Source: Marinovum sp048263515 (GTDB taxonomy: Bacteria; Pseudomonadota; Alphaproteobacteria; Rhodobacterales; Rhodobacteraceae). From it: a stretch of DNA of 64,000 nucleotides. Position 1 is the first letter of the stretch. Each line of letters begins with the position of its first letter. The stretch covers positions 1-64,000 of the forward strand of contig NZ_JBLXEC010000015.1 in the NCBI RefSeq assembly GCF_048263515.1. Direction: 5' to 3'. Position numbers and translations under genes: made by a program. A model generated the notes under the pieces. That model saw only the letters and a program-made list of their open reading frames with translations. It was not told the DNA's origin and ran no database searches. Below are positions 41,866 to 50,894 of the stretch, in pieces.

Positions 41866-42057
41866 GCGCGTTAACAGCGGCTGCAAGCCGCCGCGCATCG
41901 TCATGCCGAAGGCATGCCTTTGGCATGACGCCGCCCCTCGGCACGGCGATTTGGCTGGCGTGAGCGCGTCGCTCCGGTCTTCTTCGGATTTGGCAGAGAT
42001 AAAGCGCTGCCGACCTGTTCGAGGTTCGCCGCACCGCGGCCCGTCAATGCACGGCTT
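41866..42057 (+). repeat. Dispersed foldback repeat, copy C
   Basis: This copy starts GCGCGTTAACAGCGGC like D and E. It contains the CATGCC/GGCATG internal palindrome, GGCGATTTGGCTGGCG, GAGATAAAGCGCTGCCGA and the right end CACCGCGGCCCG. It fills most of the 405-bp gap between the cyclooxygenase-like gene and rnhA; I see no gene there. Minus-strand frames across it resemble those across copies D and E. Confidence 0.8.
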
Positions 42058-42170
42058 GTGCTTGGGACGGGTCACGCCCTTCGCTTCGAAGGGAGCACGG
42101 TGCGCGACACAGTGCTGCCTGATGATGCCGCGAAGGCCCGGTTGTGCCGGGGTGGGTCTTTCGCGGCGGA

Positions 42171-42623
42171 TCAGCTCTTGAACGGCGCCATGCCGGCGCG
42201 GGCCAGTTCGTCGGCGCGTTCATTCTCGGGGTGGCCGGCGTGGCCCTTGACCCATTCCCAGGTCACGTCGTGGCGCGCCTGGGCCTCGTCGAGCCTTTGC
42301 CAGAGTTCGACGTTCTTGACCGGTTTCTTGGCGGCGGTCTTCCAACCGTTGCGCTTCCAGCCGTGGATCCAGCCGGTGACGCCGTTCTTCACATAGGCGC
42401 TGTCGGTCACCACGGTGATCCTGGACGCCCGTTCCAGAGCCTCGAGCGCGTGGATCGCCGCCAGGAGCTCCATGCGGTTGTTGGTGGTCCGGGCCTCGCC
42501 GCCTTTGAGCTCGCGTTCCTTGACGACGGTGTCGCCCTCCTTGGCCTGCATCAGCGCACCCCAGCCGCCGGGGCCGGGATTGCCGGAACAGGCGCCGTCG
42601 GTATAGGCGTAGAGCTCGGGCAT
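42171..42623 (-). CDS. rnhA: Ribonuclease HI
   Basis: The protein has 150 residues. The DEDD catalytic residues sit in YTDGACSGNPGPGGWG (Asp9), NNRMELLAAIHAL, VTDSAYVKNG and ENERADELAR. The basic handle GWKRNGWKTAAKKPVKN is present. It degrades RNA in RNA-DNA hybrids. It follows ispH on the same strand, separated by a repeat-like GC-rich tract. Confidence 0.98.
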   Translation of the reverse strand: MPELYAYTDGACSGNPGPGGWGALMQAKEGDTVVKERELKGGEARTTNNRMELLAAIHALEALERASRITVVTDSAYVKNGVTGWIHGWKRNGWKTAAKKPVKNVELWQRLDEAQARHDVTWEWVKGHAGHPENERADELARAGMAPFKS

Positions 42624-42679
42624 CGGGGGGTCTCCTTGGGGGCTGTTGTCGTCTGGATTTTTGGCGGGAGCGCCGTGTG

Positions 42680-42745
42680 GCGCGCGGCGGAGCGAGGGGC
42701 CAGCCCCTCGCGCTCCCCGAGGGTATTTGCAGCAAGAGGAAGGGG
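42680..42745 (-). repeat. 3' repeat with hairpin between ispH and rnhA
   Basis: On the minus strand it reads CCTTCCTCTTGCTGCAAATA followed by CCCTCGGGGAGCG, then the hairpin GCGAGGGG/CCCCTCGC. It matches the tract at the alkyltransferase 3' end (about 6546-6578) and weakly those at 57309 and 57436. It lies downstream of ispH and could serve as its terminator. Confidence 0.5.
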
Positions 42746-42771
42746 GGAGGGGGTGCCCGCGGGATCGGGCG

Positions 42772-43725
42772 TCAGGCGGGTTGGCGGAGGACGCGGGGGA
42801 CCTTGAATTCGACGTTTTCGCGGGCGGTTTCGACCTGTTCGACGGTGACGTCGTAGCGGGCGCGGAAGGCGTCGATCACCTCGTTGACCAGAACCTCGGG
42901 GGCGGAGGCGCCGGCGGTGACGCCGACCGAGGCGATGCCTTCGAGGGCGCGCCAATCGATGTCGGTGGCGCGCTGGACCAGCTGCGAATAGGCGCAGCCG
43001 GCGCGGCGGCCGACCTCGACCAGGCGGCGCGAGTTCGAGGAATTGGGCGCGCCCACCACCAGCATGGCGTCGCATTGCGCGGCCATTGCCTTGACCGCTT
43101 CCTGGCGGTTGGTGGTGGCGTAGCAGATGTCTTCCTTGTGCGGGCCGACGATGGCCGGGAAGCGCGCCTGAAGCGCGGCGACGATTTCCGCCGTGTCATC
43201 GACCGAGAGGGTGGTCTGGGTGACGAAGGCCAGGCGTTCGGGATCGCGCACCGCGACATGTGCCACATCGGCGACGGTCTCGACCAGCAGCACCTCGCCC
43301 TCGGGCAGCTGGCCCATGGTGCCCACCGTCTCGGGGTGGCCGACGTGGCCGATCATGATCATCTGCAAGCCGTTCTCGGCGTGGCGCTGCGCCTCGATAT
43401 GCACCTTGGAGACCAGCGGGCAGGTGGCGTCGACAAAGACCATCTCGCGGGCCTGGGCGGCCTCTGGCACCGATTTCGGCACGCCATGGGCCGAGAAGAT
43501 CACCGGGCGGTCGTCGGGGCATTCGGCCAGCTCTTCGACGAAGATCGCGCCCTTGGCCTTGAGATCATCGACCACGAATTTGTTGTGAACGATCTCGTGG
43601 CGCACGTAGACCGGCGCGCCCCATTTCGCCAGCGCCATCTCGACGATCTTGATCGCCCGATCCACACCCGCGCAAAAGCCGCGCGGCGCGGCGAGATAGA
43701 GCGTAAGCTGAGGCAGGTCGGTCAT
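42772..43725 (-). CDS. ispH: 4-Hydroxy-3-methylbut-2-enyl diphosphate reductase
   Basis: The protein has 317 residues. The three Fe-S cysteines are in RGFCAGVDRAI (Cys18), DATCPLVSKVH and the later DAMLVVGAPNSSNSRR region preceded by CDAM. HGV and the catalytic EDICYATTNRQ (Thr/Asn) segment are in place. It makes IPP and DMAPP in the last step of the non-mevalonate isoprenoid pathway. It is divergent from the cytochrome c gene. Confidence 0.97.
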   Translation of the reverse strand: MTDLPQLTLYLAAPRGFCAGVDRAIKIVEMALAKWGAPVYVRHEIVHNKFVVDDLKAKGAIFVEELAECPDDRPVIFSAHGVPKSVPEAAQAREMVFVDATCPLVSKVHIEAQRHAENGLQMIMIGHVGHPETVGTMGQLPEGEVLLVETVADVAHVAVRDPERLAFVTQTTLSVDDTAEIVAALQARFPAIVGPHKEDICYATTNRQEAVKAMAAQCDAMLVVGAPNSSNSRRLVEVGRRAGCAYSQLVQRATDIDWRALEGIASVGVTAGASAPEVLVNEVIDAFRARYDVTVEQVETARENVEFKVPRVLRQPA

Positions 43726-43862
43726 GGCACTCTCCGGTTTCCTGTGGCCGAGGTAATGCTTCCGGGCGGCTGCGTCCAGTGGGGGCGCCGATCACGCGGC
43801 GGTGATTTGACCTTCCGGCGCAGGAAGCCCCGAGGCGGGGCAAAACAAATGGAGAGACAGGC

Positions 43863-44336
43863 ATGATGAAACAGGGCATTCCCCTTGCACTGGCTTTGGC
43901 GCTGGGCGCCGGACCGCTGGCCGCCGCAGGCGACCGGCCCGAGGATGCGGCGGGGCTGTTTCCCTATTGGGATGACGCCGCCGTGGAACAGGGTGCGGCG
44001 CTTTACGCCGAGAACTGCGCCGCCTGCCATGGTGCGGCACTCGAGGGCGAGGCGGACTGGCGCGGGCGGCGCGACGACGGCGGCTTTCGCGCGCCGCCGC
44101 ATGACGAGACCGGCCACACCTGGCACCATGCCGATGCGCAGCTCTTCGCGATCACCAAGCATGGCACCGAGGTGGTGACCGGCGGCGCGGTGGTGTCGGA
44201 CATGCAGGGCTTTGGCGAGCTTTTGAGCGACGAGGAGATCCTCGCCGTGCTGGCCTATATCAAGGCGCAATGGCCGGAAGAGATCATTGCCCGGCACAAC
44301 GAGCTGAACCGCCGCTTCGAGGAACAGCAGAACTGA
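43863..44336 (+). CDS. Class I cytochrome c
   Basis: The protein has 157 residues. The signal peptide is cleaved near PLAAAGD. The haem motif CAACH lies around residues 53-57, and Met in VVSDMQGFGELLSDEE is the likely sixth ligand, as in single-domain class I cytochromes c. The C-terminus is charged (RHNELNRRFEEQQN). It is a periplasmic electron carrier; its redox partners are unknown. It ends 3 bases from the convergent YqaA-like gene stop. Confidence 0.93.
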   Translation: MMKQGIPLALALALGAGPLAAAGDRPEDAAGLFPYWDDAAVEQGAALYAENCAACHGAALEGEADWRGRRDDGGFRAPPHDETGHTWHHADAQLFAITKHGTEVVTGGAVVSDMQGFGELLSDEEILAVLAYIKAQWPEEIIARHNELNRRFEEQQN

Positions 44337-44339
44337 GGC

Positions 44340-44771
44340 TCAGAGCTGCGCCGTGGCCCAGGCCACCACGAGATAGCGGCCGGTCTTGGCCACGGTGACC
44401 AGCGCCAGAAACAGCAGGAAGCGCGTGCGCAGCACCCCGGCGATGACGGTGACGCCATCGCCGAAAGGCGCCCAGCTGAACAGCAGGGTCCAGTAGCCCC
44501 ACTTGGCATACCAGCGCTCGGCGCGCTCCATCGTGTGCTTGGGCACGGGGAACCAGCGGCGGTCTTCGTATTCCGCCGCAAAGCGCCCGATGGCATAGTT
44601 CAGGCAGGAGCCCAGCACATTGCCGACGCTGGCCCAGAACAGGAGCAGCGGCAGCGGCGCCGAGCCGCGCAATTGCATGCCGACGAACACGACCTCGGAT
44701 TGGAACGGCAGGAGTGTTGCCGCCCCGAAGGACGCCGCGAACAGCGTGATCAGTGCCGTGAGTTCGCCCAA
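44340..44771 (-). CDS. YqaA-type DedA/VTT-domain membrane protein
   Basis: The protein has 143 residues. It has several hydrophobic segments with the VTT-family pattern LLPFQSEVVFVGMQLRG, ASVGNVLGSCLNYAIGRF, and WAPFGDGVTVIAGVLR. YqaA proteins are small DedA-like integral membrane proteins of unresolved transport or homeostasis role. It is downstream of the NYN gene (15-base gap). Confidence 0.9.
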   Translation of the reverse strand: MGELTALITLFAASFGAATLLPFQSEVVFVGMQLRGSAPLPLLLFWASVGNVLGSCLNYAIGRFAAEYEDRRWFPVPKHTMERAERWYAKWGYWTLLFSWAPFGDGVTVIAGVLRTRFLLFLALVTVAKTGRYLVVAWATAQL

Positions 44772-44786
44772 GACAGAGCGCCCGGA

Positions 44787-45356
44787 TCAGCCGGCGGCGG
44801 CCGAGGCCGTGCGGTCTTCCTGATGTTCGCGAGGGGGTCGGCCAATGACCTCGCGCAGACCGTCAAGCTCGATGAAATTGTCGGCCTGGCGGCGCAATTC
44901 ATCGGCGATCATCGGTGGCTGGCTGCGAATGGTCGATACCACCGAGACCCGCACGCCCTGACGCTGGAGGCTTTCCACCAGCGGCCGGAAATCCCCATCT
45001 CCGGAAAACAGGACGATGTGATCCACCCGCGGCGCAAGCTCCATGGCATCAACGGTGAGCTCGATGTCCATGTTGCCTTTGACTTTGCGGCGGCCCTGGC
45101 TGTCGGTATATTCCTTGGCCGGCTTGGTCACCATGGTGAAGCCGTTGTAGTGAAGCCAGTCGACAAGCGGTCGGATCGGTGAGTATTCTTCGTTCTCGAG
45201 CAGGGCCGTGTAATAGAACGCGCGCAAAAGTTTGCCGCGTCTCACGAACTCCTGTCGAAGAAGCTTGTAGTCGATGTCAAACCCCAGCGCCTTTGCCGCC
45301 GCATACAGGTTGGATCCATCGATGAACAGCGCAAGCCGTTCGTCCTTGTAAAACAT
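44787..45356 (-). CDS. NYN-domain (LabA/DUF88) ribonuclease-like protein
   Basis: The protein has 189 residues from MFYKDERLALFIDGSNLYAA. The conserved acidic residues are DGSN (about 13), Asp/Glu in MDIELTVDAME (about 95), and GDGDFRPLVESLQRQG (about 118), which build a PIN/NYN metal site. It is probably an RNase or RNA-processing factor. GGAAGGG lies upstream of the ATG. It is divergent from folK. Confidence 0.92.
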   Translation of the reverse strand: MFYKDERLALFIDGSNLYAAAKALGFDIDYKLLRQEFVRRGKLLRAFYYTALLENEEYSPIRPLVDWLHYNGFTMVTKPAKEYTDSQGRRKVKGNMDIELTVDAMELAPRVDHIVLFSGDGDFRPLVESLQRQGVRVSVVSTIRSQPPMIADELRRQADNFIELDGLREVIGRPPREHQEDRTASAAAG

Positions 45357-45471
45357 TAATTGCCCTTCCAATAAGTCGGCTCAGGTCCGCTCCGTGAGTG
45401 AAAATTTGCGGGTGAGCCTGATAATAGGGTAGTGGAAAAGTCCCGCCCCGCAAGGCTTACTTCTAGGAAAA

Positions 45472-46053
45472 ATGGCTATCAAGCACAACCAAAGCGGGAA
45501 AGATGCGTTGATTGCGTTGGGTGCGAACCTGCCGCTTCCCGAAAAAACGCCCATCGAAACGCTTCAGGCGGCGATTTTCCGTTTGCAGCAACGTGGTCTG
45601 GTGATTCGTTTCGTCTCTAGATTTTATGAGACTCCCTGTTTTCCGCAAGGGGCGGGGCCCGACTATGTCAATGCGGCCCTGGTCGCGGACTGGGGCGGCG
45701 CGCCGGAGGCGCTGCTGGCAATGCTGCACGAGGTCGAGGCCGAGTTTTCGCGCACCAGAGAGGTGCGTTGGGGGATGCGGACGCTGGACCTCGACCTGAT
45801 CGCGCTGGACGAGGCAGTGCTGCCGGATCGCGAGACCTGGGCCGCCTGGCGGGGTCTGCCGCTCGACGAACAGATGCGCGCCGCGCCGGACCGGCTGATC
45901 CTGCCGCATCCGCGGCTTGAGGATCGGGCCTTCGTGCTGGTGCCGCTGATGGATGTCGCGGCGGATTGGGTGCATCCGGTGACCGGGCTGAGCGTGGCAC
46001 AGATGTGCGCGGCGCTGGGCGCGGCAGAGAAGGCCGAGGTCAAAGCCTTGTGA
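45472..46053 (+). CDS. folK: 2-Amino-4-hydroxy-6-hydroxymethyldihydropteridine pyrophosphokinase
   Basis: The protein has 193 residues. IALGANLPLPEKTPIETLQ at the start is the HPPK entry motif. RFYETPCFPQGAGPDYVNAALV and the MRTLDLDLIAL signature (metal-binding Asp pair), followed by LPHPRLEDRAFVLVPL, are complete. It transfers pyrophosphate from ATP to the pterin in folate synthesis. The gene is upstream of rpoZ on the same strand. Confidence 0.96.
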   Translation: MAIKHNQSGKDALIALGANLPLPEKTPIETLQAAIFRLQQRGLVIRFVSRFYETPCFPQGAGPDYVNAALVADWGGAPEALLAMLHEVEAEFSRTREVRWGMRTLDLDLIALDEAVLPDRETWAAWRGLPLDEQMRAAPDRLILPHPRLEDRAFVLVPLMDVAADWVHPVTGLSVAQMCAALGAAEKAEVKAL

Positions 46054-46090
46054 GCGGGACGGTGACGCGGCGATGCGCCAAAAAACCTGC

Positions 46091-46119
46091 TTGTCAAGAG
46101 TTTTGATCCGCTCTAAGAC
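46091..46119 (+). promoter_or_regulatory. Candidate rpoZ promoter
   Basis: TTGTCA at 46091-46096 and TAAGAC at 46114-46119 have 17 bases between them, 39 bases before the rpoZ ATG. It fits a housekeeping promoter by spacing and sequence. Confidence 0.45.
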
Positions 46120-46158
46120 CTATCCTTTCTGACAGAACTCGCCAGACGGAGATTCCCC

Positions 46159-46512
46159 ATGGCCCGCGTGACGGTCGAAGATTGCGTTGACAAAGTCCCC
46201 AACCGGTTCGAGCTGGTGATGCTGGCCGCCCATCGGGCGCGCGAGATCTCGGCTGGTGCCGCGATCACCGTGGATCGTGACAACGACAAGAACCCCGTTG
46301 TCTCGCTGCGCGAGATCGCCGAAGAAACCCAGAGCGCCGACGAGCTGCGCGAGCGGATGATCGAGAGCAACCAGACCCAGATCGAGGTCGACGAACCGGA
46401 AGAAGACGCCATGGCGCTTCTGATGGGGGCCGAGCCCGACAAGCCGCAGGACGATGACATGTCCGAGGAAAAGCTGCTCCGCGCGCTCATGGAGGCACAG
46501 GGCCAGGGGTAA
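46159..46512 (+). CDS. rpoZ: RNA polymerase omega subunit
   Basis: The protein has 117 residues. MARVTVEDCVDKVPNRFELV and LAAHRAREISAGA are diagnostic for omega. The C-terminal acidic tail (EEDAMALLMGAEPDKPQDDD) is longer than in E. coli, as usual in alphaproteobacteria. It stabilises the beta' subunit and is part of the ppGpp site in some species. It lies 28 bases upstream of rel. Confidence 0.97.
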   Translation: MARVTVEDCVDKVPNRFELVMLAAHRAREISAGAAITVDRDNDKNPVVSLREIAEETQSADELRERMIESNQTQIEVDEPEEDAMALLMGAEPDKPQDDDMSEEKLLRALMEAQGQG

Positions 46513-46540
46513 CTCTGGCTCGCGGTCACAAGGGTTTGCG

Positions 46541-48679
46541 ATGATTTCTGCCGACGACCTCATCGCGCTTGTTCGCAACTACAACCCCAAGACCAACGAA
46601 GCCTTGATTCACGCGGCCTATGACTATGGCCGCGAGATGCACGAAGGACAGTTCCGCCGCTCCGGCGAGCCCTATTTCACCCATCCCGTCGCCGTTGCCG
46701 CCATCCTGACCGAGCAACGGCTTGACGACGCCACGATCGTCACCGCGCTGCTGCACGACACGATCGAGGACACCAAGAGCACCTACAGCCAGATCTCGGA
46801 GCGTTTCGGCGACGAGATCGCGGTGCTGGTCGACGGTGTCACCAAGCTGACCAACCTGCAGCTCAATTCGACCGAGACCAAGCAGGCCGAGAACTTCCGC
46901 AAGCTCTTTATGGCGATGTCCCGCGACCTGCGGGTGATCCTGGTCAAGCTGGCCGACCGTTTGCACAACATGCGCACGATCAAGGCGATGCGGGCGGAAA
47001 AGCAGGTGCAGAAGGCGCGCGAGACCATGGACATCTATGCGCCGCTGGCCGGCCGCATGGGCATGCAATGGATGCGCGACGAGCTCGAGGACCTGGCGTT
47101 TAGGGTGCTCAACCCCGATGGCCGCGCCTCGATCATCCGCCGTTTCATCACGCTGCAGCGCGAAACCGGCGACGTGATCCAGAAGATCACCGGCGACATG
47201 CGGCTGGAACTCGACAAGGCCGGGATCGAGGCCGAGGTCTTTGGCCGCGCCAAGAAACCCTATTCGATCTGGCGCAAGATGCAGGAAAAGGAGATGGGCT
47301 TTTCCCGCCTCTCCGACATCTACGGTTTCCGCATCATCACCGACACCGAGGCCGATTGCTACGGCGTGCTGGGGGTGATCCACCAGCGCTGGCGCGCGGT
47401 GCCGGGACGGTTCAAGGATTACATCAGCCAGCCCAAGTCGAACGGCTATCGTTCGATTCACACCACGGTGTCGGGCCGCGACGGCAAGCGCGTCGAGGTG
47501 CAGATCCGCACCCGGCAGATGCACGACGTGGCCGAGACCGGCGTGGCGGCGCATTGGTCGTACCGCGATGGTGTTCGCTCGGAAAACCCCTTTGCCGTCG
47601 ATCCGGCCAAATGGATTTCTTCGCTCACCGAGCAGTTCCAGGACGACGAGGATCACGAGGATTTTCTCGAGGCGGTCAAGCTCGAGATGTATTCCGACCA
47701 GGTGTTCTGCTTCACGCCGAAGGGTGATGTCATCAAACTGCCGCGCGGCGGCACGCCGCTGGATTTCGCCTATGCGATCCACACCCGCATCGGCCATGCC
47801 TGCGTCGGTGCCAAGGTCGACGGGCTACGTGTGCCGCTCTGGACCCGGCTCAAGAACGGCCAGTCGGTCGACATCATCACCGCCGACGGCCAGACGCCGC
47901 AGGCCACCTGGCTCGACATCGCGATCACCGGCAAGGCCAAGACCTCGATCCGCCGCGCCCTGCGCGAGCAGGACCGCGAGCGCTTTGTGCGGCTGGGCCG
48001 CGAGCTGGCCCGCGCGGCGTTTGAGCATGTCGGGCGCAAGGCCAAGGACAAGGTGCTGGAAACCGCCGCCCGCAACCTGCGGCTCGACGGCGCCGAGACC
48101 CTGCTGGCGCGGCTGGGCTCGGCCGAGCTGACCACCCGCGCGGTGGTCGAGGCGGTCTATCCCGACCTGGTGACCGAAGAGGGCGAGGAAATCGACCGCA
48201 AACGCGCGGTCATCGGCCTCGAGAAGGGCCAGAGCTTCCGCCGTGCGCCCTGTTGCCAGCCGCTGCCCGGCGAACGCATCATCGGCATCACCTATCGCGG
48301 CCAGGGCGTGGTGGTGCATACCATCGATTGTGAAAAGCTCGCCGATTACGAGGATCAGCCCGAACGCTGGCTCGACCTGCATTGGTCCGAGGGCAAGCAC
48401 CCGGCGGCCTATGCGGTGACGCTCGAGGTCACGATGAGCAACGACGCCGGCGTGCTGGGACGGGTCTGCACGTTGATCGGGCGGCACAAGGCCAATATCT
48501 CGGATCTCGAATTCATCGACCGGAAGCCGGATTTCTACCGGCTGCATCTCAACGTCGACCTGCGTGATGCCGAACATCTGCATTCGCTGATCACCGCGCT
48601 CGAAGCCGAGAGCGATGTCGCCGCGGTGGCCCGGATGCGCGAAGTCACCCCGATCGCCGCACGCGCCGAGGCGAACTGA
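46541..48679 (+). CDS. rel: Bifunctional (p)ppGpp synthetase/hydrolase (Rel/SpoT homologue)
   Basis: The protein has 712 residues. The HD hydrolase domain has HPVAVAAIL and TALLHDTIEDT. The synthetase domain contains GRFKDYISQPKSNGYRSIHT, where RFKD is the RXKD motif of bifunctional enzymes rather than the EXDD of RelA. A TGS domain (VFCFTPKGDVIKLPRGGTPL) and a C-terminal ACT domain (VTLEVTMSNDAGVLGRV) follow. It is likely the sole long RSH enzyme of the cell and controls the stringent response. It follows rpoZ. Confidence 0.97.
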   Translation: MISADDLIALVRNYNPKTNEALIHAAYDYGREMHEGQFRRSGEPYFTHPVAVAAILTEQRLDDATIVTALLHDTIEDTKSTYSQISERFGDEIAVLVDGVTKLTNLQLNSTETKQAENFRKLFMAMSRDLRVILVKLADRLHNMRTIKAMRAEKQVQKARETMDIYAPLAGRMGMQWMRDELEDLAFRVLNPDGRASIIRRFITLQRETGDVIQKITGDMRLELDKAGIEAEVFGRAKKPYSIWRKMQEKEMGFSRLSDIYGFRIITDTEADCYGVLGVIHQRWRAVPGRFKDYISQPKSNGYRSIHTTVSGRDGKRVEVQIRTRQMHDVAETGVAAHWSYRDGVRSENPFAVDPAKWISSLTEQFQDDEDHEDFLEAVKLEMYSDQVFCFTPKGDVIKLPRGGTPLDFAYAIHTRIGHACVGAKVDGLRVPLWTRLKNGQSVDIITADGQTPQATWLDIAITGKAKTSIRRALREQDRERFVRLGRELARAAFEHVGRKAKDKVLETAARNLRLDGAETLLARLGSAELTTRAVVEAVYPDLVTEEGEEIDRKRAVIGLEKGQSFRRAPCCQPLPGERIIGITYRGQGVVVHTIDCEKLADYEDQPERWLDLHWSEGKHPAAYAVTLEVTMSNDAGVLGRVCTLIGRHKANISDLEFIDRKPDFYRLHLNVDLRDAEHLHSLITALEAESDVAAVARMREVTPIAARAEAN

Positions 48680-48693
48680 AAGGAACACCCTCC

Positions 48694-49392
48694 GTGGTTT
48701 TCAAGCGCCGCGACAGAAAGCCGACCCTGCGCGCCTTGTGGGAGTTCTTCTGGCCACGCGGCGGCTGGGGCCGGGCGGCGCGCTATGTGAAACACCGGCT
48801 GCGCCGGCTGCCCGATCCGCCGGAAAAGATCGCACGCGGCATCTGGGCCGGGGTCTTCACCACCTTCACGCCGTTCTACGCGATGCATTTTGTCGTCGCG
48901 GCCTTTCTGGCCTTTGTCATGCGCGGCAACATCTTTGCTGCGCTGCTCGGCACCTTTTTCGGCAACCCGCTGACCTATGTGCCGATTGCGGTGATCTCGC
49001 TGCAGACCGGGTATTTCCTGCTCGGCCATGATTTCTCGCCGCATATCGAGCGCACGCTGATGGGCAAGTTCGTCGACGCCGGCGAGGATCTGACGCGGAA
49101 CTTCTGGGCCTGGGTCAAGGACAAGCCGCAGGACTGGCACGGGCTCGAGGTGTTCTGGGACGACGTCTTCTATCCCTACATGATCGGCGGAATCATTCCC
49201 GGCATCATCGCCGCCACGGTGGCCTATATCGTCGCCGAGCCGCTGATCCGCGCCTACCAGGCCCGGCGCAAAGGCGCGCTGAAGAAGCGGCTCGAGGCGA
49301 TCCGCGCCAAGGCCGCCGCCAAGAAGGCCGCCGCCGCCAGGGAGGCCGCCAGAGAGGCGGCCCGCGAAGAGGTCCGGGAAAAAGCCGACTGA
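48694..49392 (+). CDS. DUF2062-family membrane protein
   Basis: The protein has 232 residues from a GTG start with AAAGGA upstream. The DUF2062 core includes KIARGIWAGVFTTFTPFYAM, AALLGTFFGNPLTYVPI and a second hydrophobic pair (about 150-180). The C-terminus is a long Ala/Lys/Arg/Glu helix (AAAKKAAAAREAAREAAREE), likely cytoplasmic. The function is unknown. It is placed between rel and pdxJ, a common roseobacter order. Confidence 0.9.
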   Translation: MVFKRRDRKPTLRALWEFFWPRGGWGRAARYVKHRLRRLPDPPEKIARGIWAGVFTTFTPFYAMHFVVAAFLAFVMRGNIFAALLGTFFGNPLTYVPIAVISLQTGYFLLGHDFSPHIERTLMGKFVDAGEDLTRNFWAWVKDKPQDWHGLEVFWDDVFYPYMIGGIIPGIIAATVAYIVAEPLIRAYQARRKGALKKRLEAIRAKAAAKKAAAAREAAREAAREEVREKAD

Positions 49393-49453
49393 TTTGCGGT
49401 TTCCCCCGCCCGTCGGCGGAGTTAGCCTGTGCGCAAATCATCCGGGGGACCCC

Positions 49454-50200
49454 ATGCACAAACTCAGGCTTGGCGTGAACATCGACCACGTGGCCACCGT
49501 CCGCAATGCCCGCGGCGGGGCCTTTCCCGACCCTCTGCGCGCCGCGAAACTGGCGCAGGAGGCCGGCGCCGACGGCATCACCGCGCATCTGCGCGAAGAC
49601 CGCCGGCACATCTCGGACGCCGATATCGACGGGCTGATGGAGGTGCTGACGGTGCCGCTCAACTTCGAGATGGCGGCCACCGAGGAGATGCAGGCCATCG
49701 CCCTGCGTCACAAGCCGCATGCGGTCTGCATCGTGCCGGAAAAGCGCGAGGAACGCACCACCGAGGGCGGGCTCGAGGTGGCGCGCGAGGAGAACAGGCT
49801 GGCGCATTTCATCGCGCCCCTGCGCGAGGCGGGCTGCCGGGTGTCGATCTTCATCGCCGCCGACCGCCGCCAGATCGAGGCGGCGCACCGGATCGGCGCC
49901 CAGGTGATCGAGTTGCACACCGGTGCCTATTGCGACGCCCATGCCGACGGCCGTTTCGACGATCGCGACCGCGAGATGGCGGCAATCCGCGACATGGCCG
50001 ACCATGCGGCGTCGTTGGGACTCGAAGTGCATGCCGGGCACGGGCTGACCTACGAGACCGTCGCGCCGGTGGCGGCGCTGCCGCAGGTGGTCGAGCTCAA
50101 CATCGGGCATTTCCTGATCGGCGAGGCGATCTTTGTCGGGCTCGAAGCGGCGATCACCGAGATGCGCGCCCGGATGGACGCGGCCCGCGCGCCGGCATGA
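49454..50200 (+). CDS. pdxJ: Pyridoxine 5'-phosphate synthase
   Basis: The protein has 248 residues. LRLGVNIDHVATVRNARGG (3-21) is the family start. GADGITAHLREDRRHI contains catalytic His/Arg residues, and NFEMAATEEM and VHAGHGLTYE are also conserved. It condenses aminoacetone phosphate with deoxyxylulose phosphate in vitamin B6 synthesis. Its stop overlaps the acpS ATG by 4 bases (ATGA). Confidence 0.97.
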   Translation: MHKLRLGVNIDHVATVRNARGGAFPDPLRAAKLAQEAGADGITAHLREDRRHISDADIDGLMEVLTVPLNFEMAATEEMQAIALRHKPHAVCIVPEKREERTTEGGLEVAREENRLAHFIAPLREAGCRVSIFIAADRRQIEAAHRIGAQVIELHTGAYCDAHADGRFDDRDREMAAIRDMADHAASLGLEVHAGHGLTYETVAPVAALPQVVELNIGHFLIGEAIFVGLEAAITEMRARMDAARAPA

Positions 50201-50598
50201 TCCTCGGCATCGGCACCGACCTGTGCAACATCGAGCGGATCGAGGCCATCCTCGCCCGCTTTGGCGACCGTTTCCGCAACCGGGTCTATACCGAGCGTGA
50301 ACAGGCCCGCGCCGCCCGCCGCCCGCATGAGGCGGCGACCTATGCCAAGCGCTGGGCGGCCAAGGAGGCCTGCTCCAAGGCGCTGGGCACCGGCCTGCGC
50401 ATGGGCATCGCCTGGCGCGACATGTCGGTGACCAACCTGCGGACCGGCCAGCCGGTGATGCATGTGACCGGCTGGGCGAAACGTCGGCTCGACGAGATGA
50501 CGCCTCCGGGGCATGAGGCGATCCTGCATGTGACCCTGACCGACGACCACCCCTGGGCGCAGGCAACGGTGCTGATCGAGGCGCGGCCGCTGGGGTAG
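50197..50598 (+). CDS. acpS: Holo-[acyl-carrier-protein] synthase
   Basis: The protein has 133 residues. LGIGTDLCNIERIE (Asp8 for Mg) and KRWAAKEACSKALGTGL (Glu of the second metal ligand and the KEA motif) are diagnostic. It transfers phosphopantetheine from CoA to ACP. It is translationally coupled to pdxJ. In this window the usual next gene, lepB, is separated from it by a repeat and betC. Confidence 0.96.
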   Translation: MILGIGTDLCNIERIEAILARFGDRFRNRVYTEREQARAARRPHEAATYAKRWAAKEACSKALGTGLRMGIAWRDMSVTNLRTGQPVMHVTGWAKRRLDEMTPPGHEAILHVTLTDDHPWAQATVLIEARPLG

Positions 50599-50619
50599 GG
50601 GGCGTTGGAGCCTTGCCCA

Positions 50620-50879
50620 GCGCGTTAACAGCGGCTGCAAGCCGCCGCGCATCGCCGGGCCGCGGCCCGACGACACGCAGCTCTGCGCCGTCCTCCGAGC
50701 ATAGCCCCGAGCGCGTTAACAGCGGCCGAAGGCCGCCGCGCATCGCCGGGCCGCCCACCGGCGCGGCGATTTGGTTGGTCTGGGCGCGTTGCTCTGATCT
50801 TTTCCGGATTTGGCAGGGATAAAGCGCTGCCGATCCAAGCGGAGATCGCCGCACCGCGGCCCGACGATGCGCGGCTCGG
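50620..50879 (+). repeat. Dispersed foldback repeat, copies D1 (deleted) and D2 in tandem
   Basis: D1 (50620 to about 50683) starts GCGCGTTAACAGCGGC and jumps straight to the right-end block CCGCGGCCCGACGACACG, so its middle is deleted and it is essentially one long hairpin. D2 (50711-50879) is full except for the internal CATGCC palindrome: GGCGATTTGGTTGG, GGATAAAGCGCTGCCGAT, CACCGCGGCCCGACGATGCG. The left ends of D1 and D2 are near-identical. The locus fills the acpS-betC gap. Confidence 0.82.
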
Positions 50880-50894
50880 CGCGCAAGCACCTCG

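Noticed and set aside
41794..42075. Minus-strand frames across foldback repeat C (similar ones over copies A, B, D and E)
   Set aside because: They coincide with the non-coding repeat and lack ribosome binding sites. Their mutual similarity comes from the repeat.
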